64,000 nucleotides of DNA. Source: Rana temporaria. Lineage: Eukaryota > Chordata > Amphibia > Anura > Ranidae. Below are positions 1-12,282 of the stretch, piece by piece. Location: assembly GCF_905171775.1 (NCBI RefSeq), contig NC_053489.1:147275642-147339641 (forward strand). The letters are read 5' to 3'. Position numbers and translations under genes: made by a program. The notes beneath the pieces are model-generated. The model was not told where the DNA came from. It worked only from the letters and a program-made list of their open reading frames with translations, and ran no database searches. Each line of letters opens with the position of its first letter. Position 1 is the stretch's first letter.

Positions 1-1701
1 CCAAATGTGGTTTGTTTTAGCTTGAAATATTACATTAATTTAGATTATCTCTCTGGGTCCATGGATGGCTTCATGCACAAATTGACTCTGTGTGTACATA
101 TGTGTGAGCACATGCATCTTTATGTGTTTTATTTATTGGTTTTGTTATGTCACATTCCATTTAACACAGTATTGACTGTTTAGCATAATGATGAAGACTT
201 TAGTATTTTAAGATAAATTCTTTTAATTCGGACCTGAAAAGAGAATTTTATGCCTTCCTGGAGCTGAATAGAGAACGCCGTAAATATGCTTGCCAAGTAC
301 TTTTCTAATCTGCAATTTCAAGTTAAAAAGAGCAAGATTTATTGAACAGCGATTTACACAAACATTAAAAAGCACGTTACTGATCACTGGTTTTATTACA
401 GCAGATTTATGTTGTGAAGAAGTGTCTTTATATAGATATGTTGCAATTATCTTGAAAGGGATGGAAACGAATATAATAATATCCATCAGATTGATGGCAG
501 ATATATCGGCAACTGTTTTTAGAACAGACACATCTGAGTATATTTCTAATGTGGAAATAATGCATTATGAACAAATAGACGGGATGATGGAGTTAGGCAT
601 TGGCTAGGTGTATAATTAGTCTTCTGCCAATTCTACCCCGCAGGAAAATAATCCTCCACATACAAGCTGAAATCCCACAGTGCTGATCACAGGTTTATAA
701 TGCCCAGTAAACCGAAAATACAGCTTATCATTTGAAAGTGAATACAATTTTGAACAATTATAATAAAGTTTAACAAAATCTAGGTGACTTTCACATTTGC
801 ATTGCCCATTTGTTTTATATTAGAATATCTACATTCAGGTGTCTTGATGCAGTCAACAACCTTGGCGGAGAGTTGCTGACATAAACTCAATGACAGGATT
901 ATCCACAAACAGAATACATTGCAATCAATTTAAACTAACTCATACTGGGATGTATGTATAGTAAAATGGCACTTGATGCTAATTATAGCAACCAACTTTA
1001 TTTTAAGAAATTTGACTAATCACTATGGGTAACAATCCCACTTTTTTCGCAATTTTTTAAAAATAAATAGCTCCCATAGAGTTGCAGTAATGCACATTCA
1101 GTGGTGATGATTTTTTAAGGGAATTAGCTCCACATTAATGCGTTTCTTGGATGTACTTGTGATCACATGCCTTATCTCGCCTGTTTATATCATCATTGAT
1201 GTAAGTGTTCTATCTTTTACAATAAAAGCCATAGTTGATGGTTTTACACTATGTGGCAGCCTTTTTCTTTTGTGAATTGATTGGGTCAGGTGACAAGGGT
1301 GACAAGGTTGAATGGAAGCTGACCTCACGTTGTTTGCTGAGAGTGACCATGTTCCCAGGTCCATACCTGTTTGACTCTGTGCCGCTGGCATTGGGTCCAC
1401 TGAGTCCGGTTAGAGTATCCAATTTTTTCATCTGTGGTGGATTTACAATCTTTGGTGATTTCTTACTGGATGGTGTCTTATCCTTCAGAAGTCGAATATA
1501 TATTCAATTTTAACATTTATTTCTACCTAAATACTTGTGATTTCATTTCACCTGTTTGGACTGTTTTTTCCCTCATGGGTTATTCATTCACAATGCTATT
1601 TTACTTATATGGACTTTCTAGTGATTTAAATTTATGATTGTATTTATATTCATTTACTGACTTGCACATAGCACTATATTTTACTTTACACAGTCAATGT
1701 G
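1..1701. other. AT-rich non-coding stretch, no gene seen
   Basis: I see no open frame with protein-like composition, no recognisable domain and no clear repeat ends. The last part (about 1,540-1,700) has runs such as acttatatggactttct that recall AT-rich segments near 5,750 and 62,230, so it may be an old repeat tail. That link is weak. Confidence 0.4.
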
Positions 1702-1704
1702 TTA

Positions 1705-2184
1705 GGCCCCATACACACGGGAGGATTTATCCGCGGATACGGTCCAGCGGACCGTTTCCGCAGATAAATCCTCTCGAGGATTTCAGCAGATTTTAATGCG
1801 ATGGAGTGTACTCACCATCGCATTGAAATCCGCGCCGAAATCCTCTGGCGATGACGTGTCGCGCCGTCGCCGCGATTATGACGCGGCGACGTGCGCGACG
1901 CTGTCATATAAGGAATTCCACGCATGCGTTGAATCATTGCGACGCATGCGGGGGATCCCTTCGGACGGATGGATTCGGTGAGTCTGTACAGACCAGCGGA
2001 TCCATCCGTGGGATCCGATTCCAGCGGATAGATATTCTGTGCATGTCGACAAATATCTATCTGCTGGAATTCGGAAATATCCGCGGATAAATATCCGCCG
2101 GAGTGTACACACCATAGAATCTATCCGCTGAAACCCATTCGATGGGATTTATCTGCGGATAGATTCTATGGTGTGTATGGGGCC
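1705..2184. mobile_element. Palindromic MITE, GGCCCCATACACAC type
   Basis: The 480-bp element starts GGCCCCATACACACGG and ends with the reverse complement of GGCCCCATACACACCA. It is flanked on both sides by TTA (1,702-1,704 and 2,185-2,187), the TWA-type 3-bp duplication of PIF/Harbinger transposons. The interior is CpG-rich and built of nested inverted segments such as atccgcggat. It has no coding capacity, so it must be mobilised in trans. The superfamily call rests on the target duplication and is inference. Confidence 0.8.
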
Positions 2185-2218
2185 TTATATTTATTGTTTG
2201 TAAATTTGCACAATTTTA

Positions 2219-2250
<32 letters not shown>
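2219..2250. repeat. (AT)n microsatellite
   Basis: About 15 perfect AT dinucleotides directly after the sequence attttagt. Confidence 0.95.
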
Positions 2251-2284
2251 GCTATATGGATTTGTGCAAGCACTTTATATTTCC

Positions 2285-2406
2285 ACTAAGGGAAATAAGA
2301 CTGTTCACTTTGAAAGAGAACTTTTGCTTTGCAAAGGAAAGTTTCACTTATCTTAGTGAATGTGGCAAAAGATCACTTTACAAAGAACACCCAAGCATGT
2401 GCATTA
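2285..2406. repeat. Diverged fragment of the 'aagggcaaatagactg' MITE family
   Basis: The stretch aligns by eye with the fuller copy at 16,545-16,828: both run through an aaggg..aa.agactg.tcacttt block, a tttgca-rich block and a cactttacaaagaa.acccaa block in the same order. Both ends are missing here. Confidence 0.6.
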
Positions 2407-2427
2407 AAAAAAAAAAAGTTTTTCTTG

Positions 2428-3120
2428 TGTAGCACCCTCTAGTGTGCTACTGGAGTTAGTGTAGGTAAATTTAAGTTTATGACTCATGGTAAGGTATGTG
2501 AGTCTGTAATCGGGTCAGGTTACTGCAGGTCAGGCTGGGTGGCTCTACAGATACAGGTCTCTGGTGCCTTCCCCTGGATCTAGACGCTTATAGAAGCTTC
2601 TAGAAGGTGGTGGGCGGAGTTCAAGATGTTCAAGAAGGCAAAATGTCCTGGCAGGGTGGATGAATCAGCCCTTATTTTTTCAGAGCATAGCAAGCCGGGG
2701 AGTCGGGTGGAAGATGGATTGCTGAAAAGGTTGTCATGGCCTAGGCCACCTAGGGGGGCTTTGTCTCATGGCTGGGCTTGGGTTGGGAAGAATCCTTTCA
2801 GTGTCCGATTTGAGAAGGAATCTTACTTAAGAGAAGCAGGGAGCAAGGAGTATCAGTGCGAAATGTCAGCTGTGTATCCCGTTTTCACCTTTTTTACTGT
2901 GGATTGTAGTGTATTCCATTTTACCATTAAAGGACAATTCAGGAATCTTTTCCAGTGCTGGGATATCTTTGGAGCAGCCAGGTGGGCTAGTAGACAAGCA
3001 GCCAGGAGGGCTGGTAGTACCTGCAGGCAGTGTATCTGGGAGCAGTTCTACAGGGGAGAGGAAATGCTCTCCCATGCAGTTTTGCAACATTTTGTGCTAT
3101 TTAACTTTTGCCACTGATCC
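2428..3120 (+). mobile_element. Possible LTR fragment beginning TGTAGCACCC
   Basis: A sharp change from AT-rich to GC-richer sequence occurs at TGTAGCACCC, which resembles the TG... start of a long terminal repeat and the start of the LTR at 26,102. An open frame of about 160 codons crosses part of it, but the translation looks like no family I know and is probably chance. I could not find a matching CA end or target duplication, so the right border is a guess. Confidence 0.3.
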
Positions 3121-3224
3121 TTAAAGATTGAGTCCGGGAAAGAGAAGAGTCCAGGATTTTATTTTCTCTGTACATAGGAAGGAAGCTGCCCCCATCTGTT
3201 GTTTCAGTCAAAGTGGGAATCCTA

Positions 3225-3470
3225 TAACTCCTATACCTAGTGGTGGCCGCTCATACAGGGCGCAGGGGCGACGCCCTCTTATCTCCATGCAGGGTGCCGG
3301 ACGCATGGATTTCTATGGGTTTTTTTTAAGCATGTGATTAGAGCCTGAGGCTCTAATTGGCTTCAAGATGGCTGGGCTTGGGGCTCAGAGCTGGGGGTCA
3401 GGGGGGCCCTTCATAGTTTCTTGCACTAGGGCCCTGAAGGTTCTCGTTACACCTCTGATTTCAAATGCAC
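3225..3470. repeat. Unclassified GC-rich repeat fragment with attagagcc hairpin
   Basis: The GC-rich block contains an inverted pair, attagagcc...ggctctaat, at 3,337-3,358. The same hairpin with the same flanks (cat gtgattagag / ggcttcaa) occurs near 31,478-31,513, so both belong to one dispersed family. No termini were resolved. Confidence 0.45.
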
Positions 3471-3840
3471 AAATGTTCATGTGTATAGGCTCTGCAAAAA
3501 AAAAAAAAAGTATTTTTCATAATTGCTGCTTCATAAAGCAGTACTGCAATGCAATTCACTGTATCTGCCAACTGCATGTGCAAACTGGGAGCACTGTGCT
3601 GTATCATTGTAGGCCATGGTAATGTTCAGATATAAATGACTATGTGGGAAGTGCTGTGATGGAGCACACCCAATCTCTTGCATACAGAAATGTGCTTTGA
3701 ATATGCTCTTCATAGAATACAACGATTGGCATCTCCCTAGGTGACCCTTTCCCCATACTAAAACAGCTCTTTTAACTGCAGTTTTTTTTACTTATAAGGT
3801 AGAAAAGAAAAGGGAATAAACCATGCACATGTTTCTCTAA

Positions 3841-4264
3841 AGCCCCATACACACGATCAGACTTTTTGACAACAAACTTCAAAATGAGCAGGTTTTCAAA
3901 AAAATCTGACCGTGTGTACGCTCCATCGGACAAACTTTTTCGGTTTTCATCGGACAAAAGTTCACTCTGCAAATGGACACATTTTTCGACAACAACAGTC
4001 CTACGGTGCAAAGTCCTATCGTGTGTACAGACATCCATCGGACTTTAGTCCAAAGTACAAACACACATGCCCATAACCAATGTTAAAATCAACCAACAAT
4101 AGCAGAAGTTGACAAAAGGGTGGCGGTAAAGAGCAGAAAAGAGCAGAAAAATCACGTGATTTGGGGAAAGTTTGCAGAAAAAGTCCTGCCATGTGTATGC
4201 TAACGCCCTTCAAACAAAAATCCACAGAAAACTTTGTTTGAAGTCCTACCATGTGTATGGGGCT
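3841..4264. mobile_element. Palindromic MITE, AGCCCCATACACAC type
   Basis: The 424-bp element has ends AGCCCCATACACACG and, inverted, AGCCCCATACACATG. Flanks are TAA on the left and TTA on the right, so the TWA target pattern is present but not as an exact direct repeat. The interior carries further inverted copies of gatcggact-like motifs. It is a cousin of the elements at 1,705, 30,602, 38,174, 48,550 and 50,101, with the same outermost ends and a different core. Confidence 0.75.
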
Positions 4265-4376
4265 TTAGAAAATAGATTTTAATACGCAATAAAAAATGGC
4301 ATTTAATTCCATTGAGCTGCTCCTCCACTTAAAACTACTTATATAACACCTCTAATAAACCAGTGTGCCATCTGTA

Positions 4377-4727
4377 ACAGGAGTACAAGGTCCATAAAGA
4401 CATGGATGAGTGAGTTTGGGGTGGTGATCAGAGTCCTGACCTTAACCCGATAGAACACCTTTGGGATGAATTCAAGCGAAGACTGCGAGTAGGGCCTTCT
4501 CATTCACATCAGTGCCTGACCTCACAAATGAGCTTCTGGAAGTATGGTCAAACATTCCCACAGACACACTCATAACCCTTGTGGAAAGCCTTCCCAGGGG
4601 AGTTGAAGCTGTTATAGCTGCAAAGGTTGGCCAACTCAATATTGAACCCTACGGACTAAGACTGGGATGCCATTAACGTTCATGTGAGTGTAAAGGCAGG
4701 TGTCCCAATACTTTTGTTAATATAGTG
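4377..4727 (+). pseudogene. Tc1/mariner transposase 3' fragment with right end
   Basis: In one frame around 4,435-4,473 the DNA reads PDLNPIEHLWDEF, the region around the last catalytic glutamate of Tc1 DDE transposases. Downstream sequence keeps the usual coding-end layout and finishes in an AT-rich inverted-repeat end (cccaatacttttgttaatatagtg) followed by TA at 4,728-4,729, the Tc1 target dinucleotide. The 5' two thirds of the element, including the helix-turn-helix region and the first two aspartates, are missing, and frames are broken. It is a dead 5'-truncated copy. Confidence 0.8.
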
Positions 4728-4739
4728 TATTCTTTAATC

Positions 4740-7484
4740 AGACAACAAACATTTAATAGCTACAATTTACATTTCTTGAAAAGTATACTCAAACTTAAGC
4801 AGCCTATTATTACTTTTTGCTGCAGAAGACACTGAAACACCTTTTGCAACCATTGCAAAAGTATTTGACTGCAATGATCCAGAATCTCACTTTTTTCATA
4901 TTATACAGTAATACTGTATTTCTTTACAATGGTTGTTTTGGAGTGTCCAATTCTTAAAGCTGAACTTCAGGAAAATAGAAAAAAATCCCCTATATAGTAA
5001 CGCTTCCTCTGCATTGTAAGGTATAAAGCAGAACTGAAGGCAATTTTTTTTTTCTTATTTTGGATAAAGTACAGGAGGGTTATAAACCCTGTCAGTTTAT
5101 TTTTAATTTTTTAATATGTGTCCTATTAGGGGGATTGCTGGAGACTAAATACAAAGACCCACAGCCACCATTTAGTATTGGGAATTCCCATGGGAATTAA
5201 ACCACAGCTTGGGTATAAAAGGCACCCTGTACACACTGGCCCCTTTTTCCCTAGTGAAGTTTCATTATTTGATGATGCAACACATCAGGAGGAGCTGGTG
5301 ACATCATGCCGCTAAAATGGTAGTGTGCAGGTGGCCATTTTGTTGGAGGTTTTTCCTATTATGAGCTTGGATACTGATGTGCACCAGTAAAAATGCACAC
5401 CATAAGCTGAGTATATTTAAAATTGTAATATAAATACTGTTACCCATATGGAGAGCAGCATATATACTTGATTACTTTTTGAGAGAATTCCATACACATA
5501 TCATGGGTTTGCGGTGGATTGAGATCACCAGTGGAAAGGAGGAGAGAGCAGCCGTGATAAAGGTGACCCCACTATAAGGAGAAGCCGCGTGAGACCTAAA
5601 ATTAGGTAAACATTTTAAGGTAAGAGCATATGAAAGCTGGTGTTGTAATAAACGCATGTGGTGATAAGAATTTATAGTGAAGAAATATAAACACACTGAG
5701 AAATTGACATGTGACATGAATATGGTTACTGCTATATAGAACTTTTTACACATGGACAATTGGAACTTTGTTTAACCACTTCTTATTTTTCATGGATATG
5801 TATATATTATATGTTGCATTGGATATTGCACTATATATTTATACTACGCTACACTGTTCAGCATCTCGTCTACAGCTTTCTGTGAGTATCCTGTTTCCTG
5901 TTACATCTGCTCTTGAAGTATTGACCTGGCTTGTTCCTGACTATTCCTGTTTTCCACCTGCATCGACTCTGACTTGTCCTTTGACCATTCACCTGCCTCC
6001 GCATCTGCACTTGATCTGATCGTTTTGTGTATAAACCCGATTTGTTTGACTATGCTTATGTTCCAGTTCCTCCAGAGCTACCAAGTTTCTAGCACCTGTC
6101 CAACTACCTTTGGGACCTGCTCTTCTCGGCTATGTACCAGCCTGTTCCTGCCCACGGAGACCTGCTGCAATCTGGCGGACCACTGGATCAGCAGCCCAAC
6201 AGCAAGCAGGCACTCGTGCGACTCTGCACTCCTGCACAACCTTTATACTCTACCAGGCCCTGTATCAGAGGTGCAAGAGAGACCTTCCTCTGCATAAACC
6301 AGGCTCTACCCACCAGGTACGTGACAGTAATTTTAGTTTGACAATGCATTACTGTTAGCGCAAAAACTCTTAAAGTAGTTTTTCATTATTTAATTTTGTG
6401 AATCAATTCAATCACTGTCATTTAAGGCACATCAGCTGGAATATTCACATGAAGTTAATATTTGTTGAATGTCAGCTTCACTGCTCTATAATTATTCCCC
6501 TTATACAGACTCCAATTTTGTCTGTAGCTTCATTAGAGAAATTCACTTCTCTATTTGTGCTAATGACTATTGCCACTGAGAAAAAAAGTTGTCACCAGAA
6601 CAAGAGCTAAGGGGAAATATTACAATGGGGACAATTCCCCTCATGTTGAGAGATAATCTGTAATTTCCTCTTCTGCCTCCGGGGCATGAAGTGAACTGAA
6701 ATGTCCCAAGCAGTAGGGATAGAGTTTTTTTTACCCTGGTAGAGGTTTTAACCCTTTCCTACGCTACTCAAAACTAAGAACTAAAAGTTTATACATACAC
6801 TGTAGCAGAAGAAAAACTTTTTTGTTGGACCTTTTCCAGGGCCCAAATTTTACAAACCAGTGACTGACTATATTATGTATTTGTTCTAGTGTGTTTCCAT
6901 AAACTATAATTTGGGGGGGTTGTTTGCTTTTTTTCACATGGAAAGGTTATGATTTTATTTGGATTAGCTTACTAAAAGCTTTATGTCCTGACCCATACCA
7001 ATAACCAACTGTACTGAATTTCAAGGCACATATAGTAATAGCAGTTTTATCAATCTGTAAATTGTATGTCATATTCATCTTGCAGAATTGAGCAGATTCA
7101 AACCTGCTATGAAAAATGAAAGTATATATCTGGTGGCTCTGATTCACTGCAGGCAGTTTTTCCTTGCACACTGGTAAATTGTATTGTGTGATTCCTTAGA
7201 TTTAAACAAGAATCTATGTAAAATGACAATAAGGGAAAAAACTTGCACGCTGATATGTACAGATTAAAACATTTAAACATCGACACACATCATATAAGGG
7301 ATTTGTGTAAAATTTGACTCAAAACCTAAAAAATGTGAACAGCTGCAACTACTTAAACGTGTACTCAGAGACATCACATATCAAATGAAAAAGAAGGGGG
7401 GTAATGGTGAGCTCATTCAATATTAAATGCTAATTAACTCAAAAACAAGTGACTGGTCATATTTACAGAATATATACTACGATC
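4740..7484. other. Non-coding, several unresolved old repeat pieces
   Basis: No gene is recognisable. About 5,028-5,200 resembles the family at 61,110 (aactgaaggcaatttttt, then a ggagggttataaaccctg block). About 5,840-6,330 is a pyrimidine-biased CCTG-rich stretch that looks like part of an LTR but has no termini I can define. About 6,600-6,790 again matches the 61,110-61,435 family (ggggaca.ttcccctca, then tttcctct...tgaagtgaa). The rest is AT-rich. Confidence 0.4.
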
Positions 7485-8990
7485 ACCATCTGACTCTATC
7501 CTACACTCTTTAACTCATATCTGCAACCTCTCACTCTCTACTGGCATCTTCCCCAACCTTTGAAAACATGCACTAGTCACTGCCATACCAAAAAGGGCCT
7601 CACTAAACCCCACCAATCTTAACAACCTAAGACCCATCTCTTTATTCCCTTTTGCCTCCAAACTCCTTGAACGTTTAGTTTACAACCGACTGAGCGACCA
7701 CCTTTTTGAGAATAACCTTCTTGATCCCCTTCAGTCTGGATTTCGCCCACAACACTCCACAGAAACTGCCCTCCTAAAACTCACAAAAGACTTACTAACA
7801 GCCAAAACCAACGGTCATTATTTTGTACTCTTACTCTTGGACCTTTCTTACCTATTTCATTGCACCTTCAGTGTCACTTACAACTCCACTTCCTCCTCTC
7901 CAACTCCTCTTACCATTGGGGTCCCCCAAGGTTCTGTCCTTGGACCTCTGCTATTCTCGATCTACACGCTCCCTGGCTACCACTACCATTTATATGCTGA
8001 TGACACCCAAATTTATCTCTCTGTCCCTCAGCTCACCCCATCAATCTCCTCGCGCATCACTGATTTACTAACAGACATATCAGGCTGGATATCAAACCAT
8101 TTCCTCAAACTAAATCTATCTAAAACTGAGCTCTTAATATTTCCTTCCCCACGTGCCCCATCCCCTGACTTCTCTACCAAGATCAATGGCACATCTATCA
8201 GTCCGTCCCCACATGCCAGGATGCTATGGGTAACCTTAGACTCTGAACCGTCCTTTCAGGCCCACATCCAATCCCTGTCCAAATCATGACGCCTGAGCCT
8301 CCGCAACTTTTCCAGAATACGCCCCTTTTTAACTAATGACTCCACCAAGCTTCTAATTCACTCCCTGGTTATCTCCCGCCTCGACTACTGCAACTCCCTC
8401 CTCGTTGGATTACCTTTATATAGACTGTCCCCCCTTCAATCCATCATGAATGCCACTGAAAGACTCATCCAACTTACCAATCATCCACCCCTCTCTGCCA
8501 ATCCCTTTACTGGCTTCCACTCACTCAACAAATAAAATTCAAAGTACTAACAATAATTTACAAAGCCATCCACAACTCGGCCCCCAGCTACATCACTAAC
8601 CTAGTCCCAAAATACCAACCAAGCCGCTCTCTTCGGTCCTACCAAGACCTCCTGCTCTCTAGCTCCCTTTTCACCTCTACCCTACCCCAATCTGTCTGAC
8701 TGTCCCCTAATCTATACATCTTTAGACGATCCCTGAAAACTCTTCTCTTTAAAGAAGCCTATCCTGCTTTTAACTAACACTGTTTTACTTCCTCCATCAG
8801 CTCATCCCCCACATTTATTACCTTTTGTATCAATTGACCCTCCCTTTTTAGATTGTAAACTCTATTGAGCAGGGCCCTCTGATTCCTCTTGTACCAAATT
8901 GTAATGTAACTGTAATGTCTGCCTTTATTTTGTTAGGTGCTGCGCAAACTTTGGCGCTATTTAAAACCTGTATAATAATAATATATTAAA
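7485..8990 (+). pseudogene. L2/CR1-type LINE reverse transcriptase, broken 3' part
   Basis: Reading across frames gives an ordered LINE reverse transcriptase: LRPISLFPFASKLLERLVY, then LLDPLQSGFRPQHSTETALL, motif A start LLLLDLS, motif B IGVPQGSVLGPLLFSIYT (about 7,915-7,968), motif C YHLYADDTQIYLSV (about 7,987-8,028), then LDYCNSLLVGLP. There is a deletion right after motif A, where about 70-100 residues are lost, and another small one between motifs B and C. A stop at 8,287 and frameshifts follow. The 3' end has the typical L2-like tail ggcgctatttaaaacctg followed by ataataata. The endonuclease half is absent. Confidence 0.85.
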
Positions 8991-11057
8991 AAATGTTTTT
9001 TTTTTTTTTAACATAAGCATATGTAAAAAAAAAATATTTATTTAAAAAGTATTGGTGATTTTTATAACTATAATACAAAAACGATTGGAAATACACGAGT
9101 ATAGAAAACAACAAGCATATGGTTTTAAAATCTAGACTATTTAACACATTTAAAGGAAAAAATTAGTAGGTTACTAGGCTTTTAGTGGAATTTATTACAA
9201 ACTCATTTCTAGATGTTCACATCAAAGATTCCATATGTAGCTGTAAAACCATGTTAAACTCTTTTAGGTATGAAACCTGATATAAAGTAGTAAAAGTTTC
9301 TAGTATGCTTGCAGAGCTGGATAAGTCTTTCCTTTGATTTCCAGCTCACTGTTTTTTTTCATTATTCTGAAACCCTTTTCTGTAGAGAATGATCAAGATC
9401 TTAGAAACAAAAAATGTGTTAATAATTTTAATGAATTAAAATAAAAATTGAGTAAGAATAATGATATGGACACAGATGGCTGATCTGACTTTACAAAAAT
9501 CGAGTTTGATAAGCTACTTCCAACTAAAATAACAAATTCAGAATATCTTGTAATAAGTAACATCTTATAACATCTTGCAATAAGAAAACAAAACAGATAC
9601 ATGCAGTGAATCATTATAGTTCTACACACAAATATCATAAAGAATGCTCCTATTTTTGCCATGGTTTCAAGACAGTCATAACTGATTTTTTTGCCCAATC
9701 AAAGCTAAGTGCCCCTTGAAGTAGGTGTTTAACATTATAAAGTATAACAGTAATTGAAAATTTGCCAGCAATTACATTGTATATCATATAAAAGTGATGT
9801 CTCTCTTTCATCCTAGGAACCCTAATGCATGTTACAGAAGATGTCATATTTTATTCACCTTATTATTCTATGGGTTGACAAAACATCTGATTAACCAGCA
9901 TACATTTTATAGGACAATTATGCTAAGAACACATTTCCTTCCTGGGGCTACACAAATGTCACTGACGTAATGTCCATTAATAATATCTACTATTATATAG
10001 AATCTAGGCTGTGTTAGTCATTCCTTGATTTAGAAACTCTAGGGAAAAGAAAGTGAGTAACTATAAAATGTGTTAATTTGTCCACTTCCTATTAAAAATG
10101 TTACTAAGGTCTCACACCTGTTTCCGTCAGCAGAAGGAATATTTTTTCACACATCAGACAAAAAAAAAGAAAATACGTTCAGGATGTAAAATTTATCACA
10201 TTCTATTCGATGGCTTACTTTTTTAATTGAAAGAATAGGAAAAAGCAATACATTTTAACATTTTTCAGTTTCCAAAAGACATATCTTTTGATGAACATAC
10301 TGTAAATTATGCTAACCTTACATATGAAAGCAACGCTTTCCTGAGTGAAATATGCAGGCTGCCATTGCTGTCCTCCTGAAAATGCTAGTTGCTTGGCCGT
10401 AGCCTTCACTTTTATTCTACAGGTATTTAGAACAAGGAAGCTAGATTAACCCTTCCCTGGCCAGTCATTGGAACTTCCAGGCTTCAGCCAAATGTAGCAG
10501 ATTCAGTATGTGTTGGTTAACTTGACTTGACTATTATCTATAACCAAACTGTCTACATAAAAAAATATACAATTTTTAATGACATATTAGAGGCTTTATT
10601 TGGTAAACTATTGTAATTAATTACCTGCTATTTTTTTTATTATAGGCTAGCAATTGGACAATTTGCGTTTTTTGTAAGCAATTTATACCTAACAGATATT
10701 TATTTATTTTTTATTACTTATTTATTTTTACTGACTGTATTTCTCTGAGACAGCTGCAACCTCAATCCTTCAGCTGTCATTGTTCTCCATCAAAGGAGGC
10801 AGGTTTGTGTTGTAAACAAATCCATGTGATCACCATGATTGGCTCTCGTGCTAATCACATGGTGAGGAACCATTCAGCATGGTTTCTATCAGCGTGAAAC
10901 CAGAGCTGACAGTGACAGTGTGATCTTGAAACAAGGAACCCACACTGCTGCTTGCTACTATTTCCAAAATAAAATGTAGATTAACACCAGGAAAAAACAA
11001 TTGCAGCCTCAACGTTTCTCCCAGTAATTGTTGTAAAAGGAAATCACCACTCAAAAT
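8991..11057. other. AT-rich non-coding stretch
   Basis: No recognised gene or repeat termini. Low-GC DNA with poly-T and poly-A runs. One short GC-richer exon-like segment on the minus strand (10,322-10,416) is listed separately. The tract 10,740-11,040 is slightly GC-richer and may be old repeat. Confidence 0.4.
10322..10416 (-). other. Candidate internal exon, function unknown
   Basis: On the minus strand a 95-bp segment is bounded by an acceptor-like cttccttgttctaaatacctgtag and a donor-like GTAAGG. One frame through it is open and reads like real protein, including the stretch AKQLAFSGGQQWQPAYFTQE. GC content is higher than in the flanks. I do not recognise the family. Splice-like signals occur by chance in long AT-rich DNA, so this is a candidate only. 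Confidence 0.2.
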
Positions 11058-11527
11058 TTAAAGGGTTAATAAAGGAAAAAAAAATGTTTCTTTAAAATAA
11101 CAAACATGTTATACTCACCTCCACTGTGCAGTTCGTTTTGCACAGAGTGGCCCCGATCCATGTCTTCTGGGGTCCCTCGGTGGCTGTCTCTGGTCCTCCC
11201 CGCAAGAACTCACCACATTCATGCGAGAGAGCTCGCATGGTGATGAGTCCTTGCAGGCGCGCTCCCGTGATACAGCAAGTGTCCATAGCCGCTCACTGTA
11301 TCACTCGGCCCCGCCCCTCGGCGCGCCGCATCACTGGATGTGATTAACAGCAGCGCCAGCCAATGGCTGAGCTGCTCTCAATGCATCTGCTCTAGCCAAT
11401 CAGCGGCCAGGCTGAGCGGCAAAGAGGATCTCGGGACCAAGCGGGGGACTTTTGAGGGGTCAGGTAAGTAAAACATGGACTTGGGGGGGGGCGCATCATC
11501 AAATGTTTTTTCACCTTAATGCATAGA
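11058..11527. mobile_element. Kolobok-like non-autonomous element, 3' end decayed
   Basis: The layout matches the cleaner copy at 28,170-28,630: an AT-rich start, ataacaaacatgttata, then ctccactgtgcagttcg, a GC-rich core of gene-like composition, caggtaagta, and a terminal ttaatgcat segment. The left end lies in tttaaaggg (TTAA target). The right terminal repeat is gone. No coding capacity. Confidence 0.55.
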
Positions 11528-11627
11528 TTGGTTGTGTGGTTTGATAAATGTTGACTGCTAGGGTAGTAATAGTGAGGGCCATGTAATGTGTATATATACC
11601 TATATGGTCCACATCCATGTCAACCTA

Positions 11628-12191
11628 CTGTATTTGCCGGTGTATAAGGCGACCGGGCATATAAGACGACCCCCTAATTTTACTGTTTTTTTAAGATATT
11701 TTGCCTGTACTCACCGTATAAGATGACCCCCCTTCCGACGCTTCATATTTCTTCCTTCTGGAGCCATATTCTTCTTCATTCTTGCTGGAGCTGGAGCCAT
11801 ATTCTTTTTCCTTCTTGCTGGAGCTGGAGCCAATCACGACAAGGGATGTATTCTATTAATGAATACAAAGCCTGCTTGGATTGGCAGAGGCTGTAACATC
11901 ATCAGCCCACGCCTCTCTGACTCTCAAAGCCAATCCGAGCAGGCTACTGTATGTAGCCTGCTTGGATTGGCAGAGGTTGTTACTCCAATCCGAGCAGGCT
12001 CTGTATTCATTTGAATATATCGCTTACCAGGATTGGCTAATCGGTATATACTGTATGTAGCCAAAGCTACATACAGTATAACCGCACATCCAGCAGGCAT
12101 CCGAGCAGCTGACCCGGCGTATAAGACGACCCCTGCTTTTTTGCCAGTTTTTCTAAGTGTAAAAGGTAGTCTTATACGCCAGCAAATACAG
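11628..12191. mobile_element. MITE with TA target site and CTGTATTTGC termini
   Basis: The 564-bp element starts CTGTATTTGCCGGTGTATAA and ends with the reverse complement of CTGTATTTGCTGGCGTATAA. It is flanked by TA on both sides (11,626-11,627 and 12,192-12,193), as in Tc1/mariner or related transposons. Subterminal motifs tataagacgacccc recur four times inside, and the middle has palindromic gtatgtagcc / ggctacatac units. No coding capacity. Confidence 0.75.
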
Positions 12192-12282
12192 TATTCTACT
12201 ATTTTCCCATGTGTATTGCCAGAATATCCAGTATACACATATGAGGATTGTGCAGCAAGGATGTAATCAATTTGCATACATT

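Noticed and set aside
2626..3117. Open frame of 163 codons
   Set aside because: No recognisable domain, lies in a repeat-like block, and composition is not protein-like over its length.
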